Positions 13,995 to 14,132 of a stretch of 14,132 nt of DNA are shown here, in pieces (position 1 is the stretch's first letter; every line of letters starts with the position of its first letter). The DNA lies in NCBI GenBank assembly GCA_031549925.1, contig JAVBPA010000103.1, forward strand, positions 1 to 14,132. The letters are read 5' to 3'. The notes beneath the pieces were generated by a model. It had not been told where the DNA came from. It saw nothing but the letters and a program-made list of their open reading frames with translations, and did not search any database. Source of the DNA: JAVBPA01 sp031549925. Its GTDB lineage: Bacteria > Bacillota > Clostridia > Oscillospirales > CAG-272. The position numbers were made by a program, and so were the translations under genes.

Positions 13995-14132
13995 GTAAAT
14001 TCTCAAAGTAAGATCCACAGTGGACGCGGAAGTGGAAGTTACCAAGAGAAGAAAATGTGGTAGACTTAAGTTTGAGAAATTTTACACAAACTGGAGTCAA
14101 AAATGAAAAACACAACTAAAGGAAAGCACTTA
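13995..14132 (+). mobile_element. Possible left end of an IS30-like insertion sequence, cut by the window edge
   Basis: Base composition changes abruptly near 13990-14000 from almost pure A/T to a mixed sequence. A plus-strand frame begins at ATG 14103 with GGAG six bases upstream and reads MKNTTKGKHL to the window edge, which resembles, from memory, the N-terminus of IS30-family transposases of Firmicutes. The leader contains an imperfect inverted repeat: GTAAATTCTCAAAGTAAG (13995-14012) against the complement of 14066-14086 (CTTAAGTTTGAGAAATTTTAC). It also has a TCCACAGTGGA dyad (14014-14024). Ten residues are too few for a firm family call; it could instead be an ordinary gene with a structured leader. 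Confidence 0.35.
14103..14132 (+). CDS. Start of a plus-strand gene, first 10 codons only (possible IS30-like transposase)
   Basis: ATG at 14103 with GGAG at 14093-14096, frame open to the window edge, encoding MKNTTKGKHL. The basic, Lys/Thr-rich start is compatible with a DNA-binding transposase N-terminus. The gene continues beyond the window and its identity is unproven. Confidence 0.4.
   Translation, partial: MKNTTKGKHL

Overview
The window looks like chromosome from an AT-rich, low-GC Firmicute, most likely an uncultured gut-type clostridium. The evidence is the strong AGGAGG-type ribosome binding sites, the sigma-A-like TTGACA/TATAAT promoters with 17-bp spacers, a CIRCE-controlled groESL operon, a four-cysteine L28, and clostridial-type AlaRS and TerB-domain proteins. 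This assignment rests on sequence character and family recognition only, not on a database search. No tRNA, rRNA, CRISPR array or complete insertion sequence was seen.

Layout, left to right. (1) Bases 1-1649, plus strand: the 3' part of rarA (AAA+ replication-restart ATPase, cut by the window edge), translationally coupled by a 4-base overlap to an HD-domain phosphohydrolase. A hairpin at 1734-1775 separates this pair from the convergent groESL. (2) 1889-3960, minus strand: the groES-groEL heat-shock operon with a near-consensus promoter and a CIRCE operator just downstream of the -10. (3) 3961-4283: very AT-rich gap holding an 18-bp-period repeat with a perfect 16-bp palindrome. It leads into a plus-strand pair: a 118-aa protein of unknown function and a PflX-type (COG1313-like) radical SAM protein that probably starts at an overlapping TTG. 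A strong bidirectional terminator lies at 5552-5581. (4) 12282-5619, minus strand: four genes in one direction with short gaps: a TerB-N/TerB-C domain protein, a DUF2791/BrxD-like P-loop ATPase, alaS, and a xylose-isomerase-like TIM-barrel enzyme. (5) 12443-12778, plus strand: a small Tic20/DUF4870-like membrane protein, divergent from the TerB gene. Its likely terminator lies inside the coding sequence of the convergent gene at 12771-13454, a DUF6873-like protein of the guanidino-modifying-enzyme fold. (6) 13683-13959: rpmB with its own promoter. (7) From about 13995 the base composition changes and a plus-strand frame opens at 14103, which may be the left end of an IS30-like element.

The most interesting region is the TerB-domain protein plus DUF2791 ATPase pair. 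In other Firmicutes and Actinobacteria these families occur together, often with a superfamily II helicase, and have been proposed to form a DNA-processing stress or phage-defence system related to the Ter and BREX repertoires. Here no helicase is present in the window, and the pair lies directly upstream of alaS on the same strand, probably read from one excellent promoter back-to-back with that of a membrane protein.
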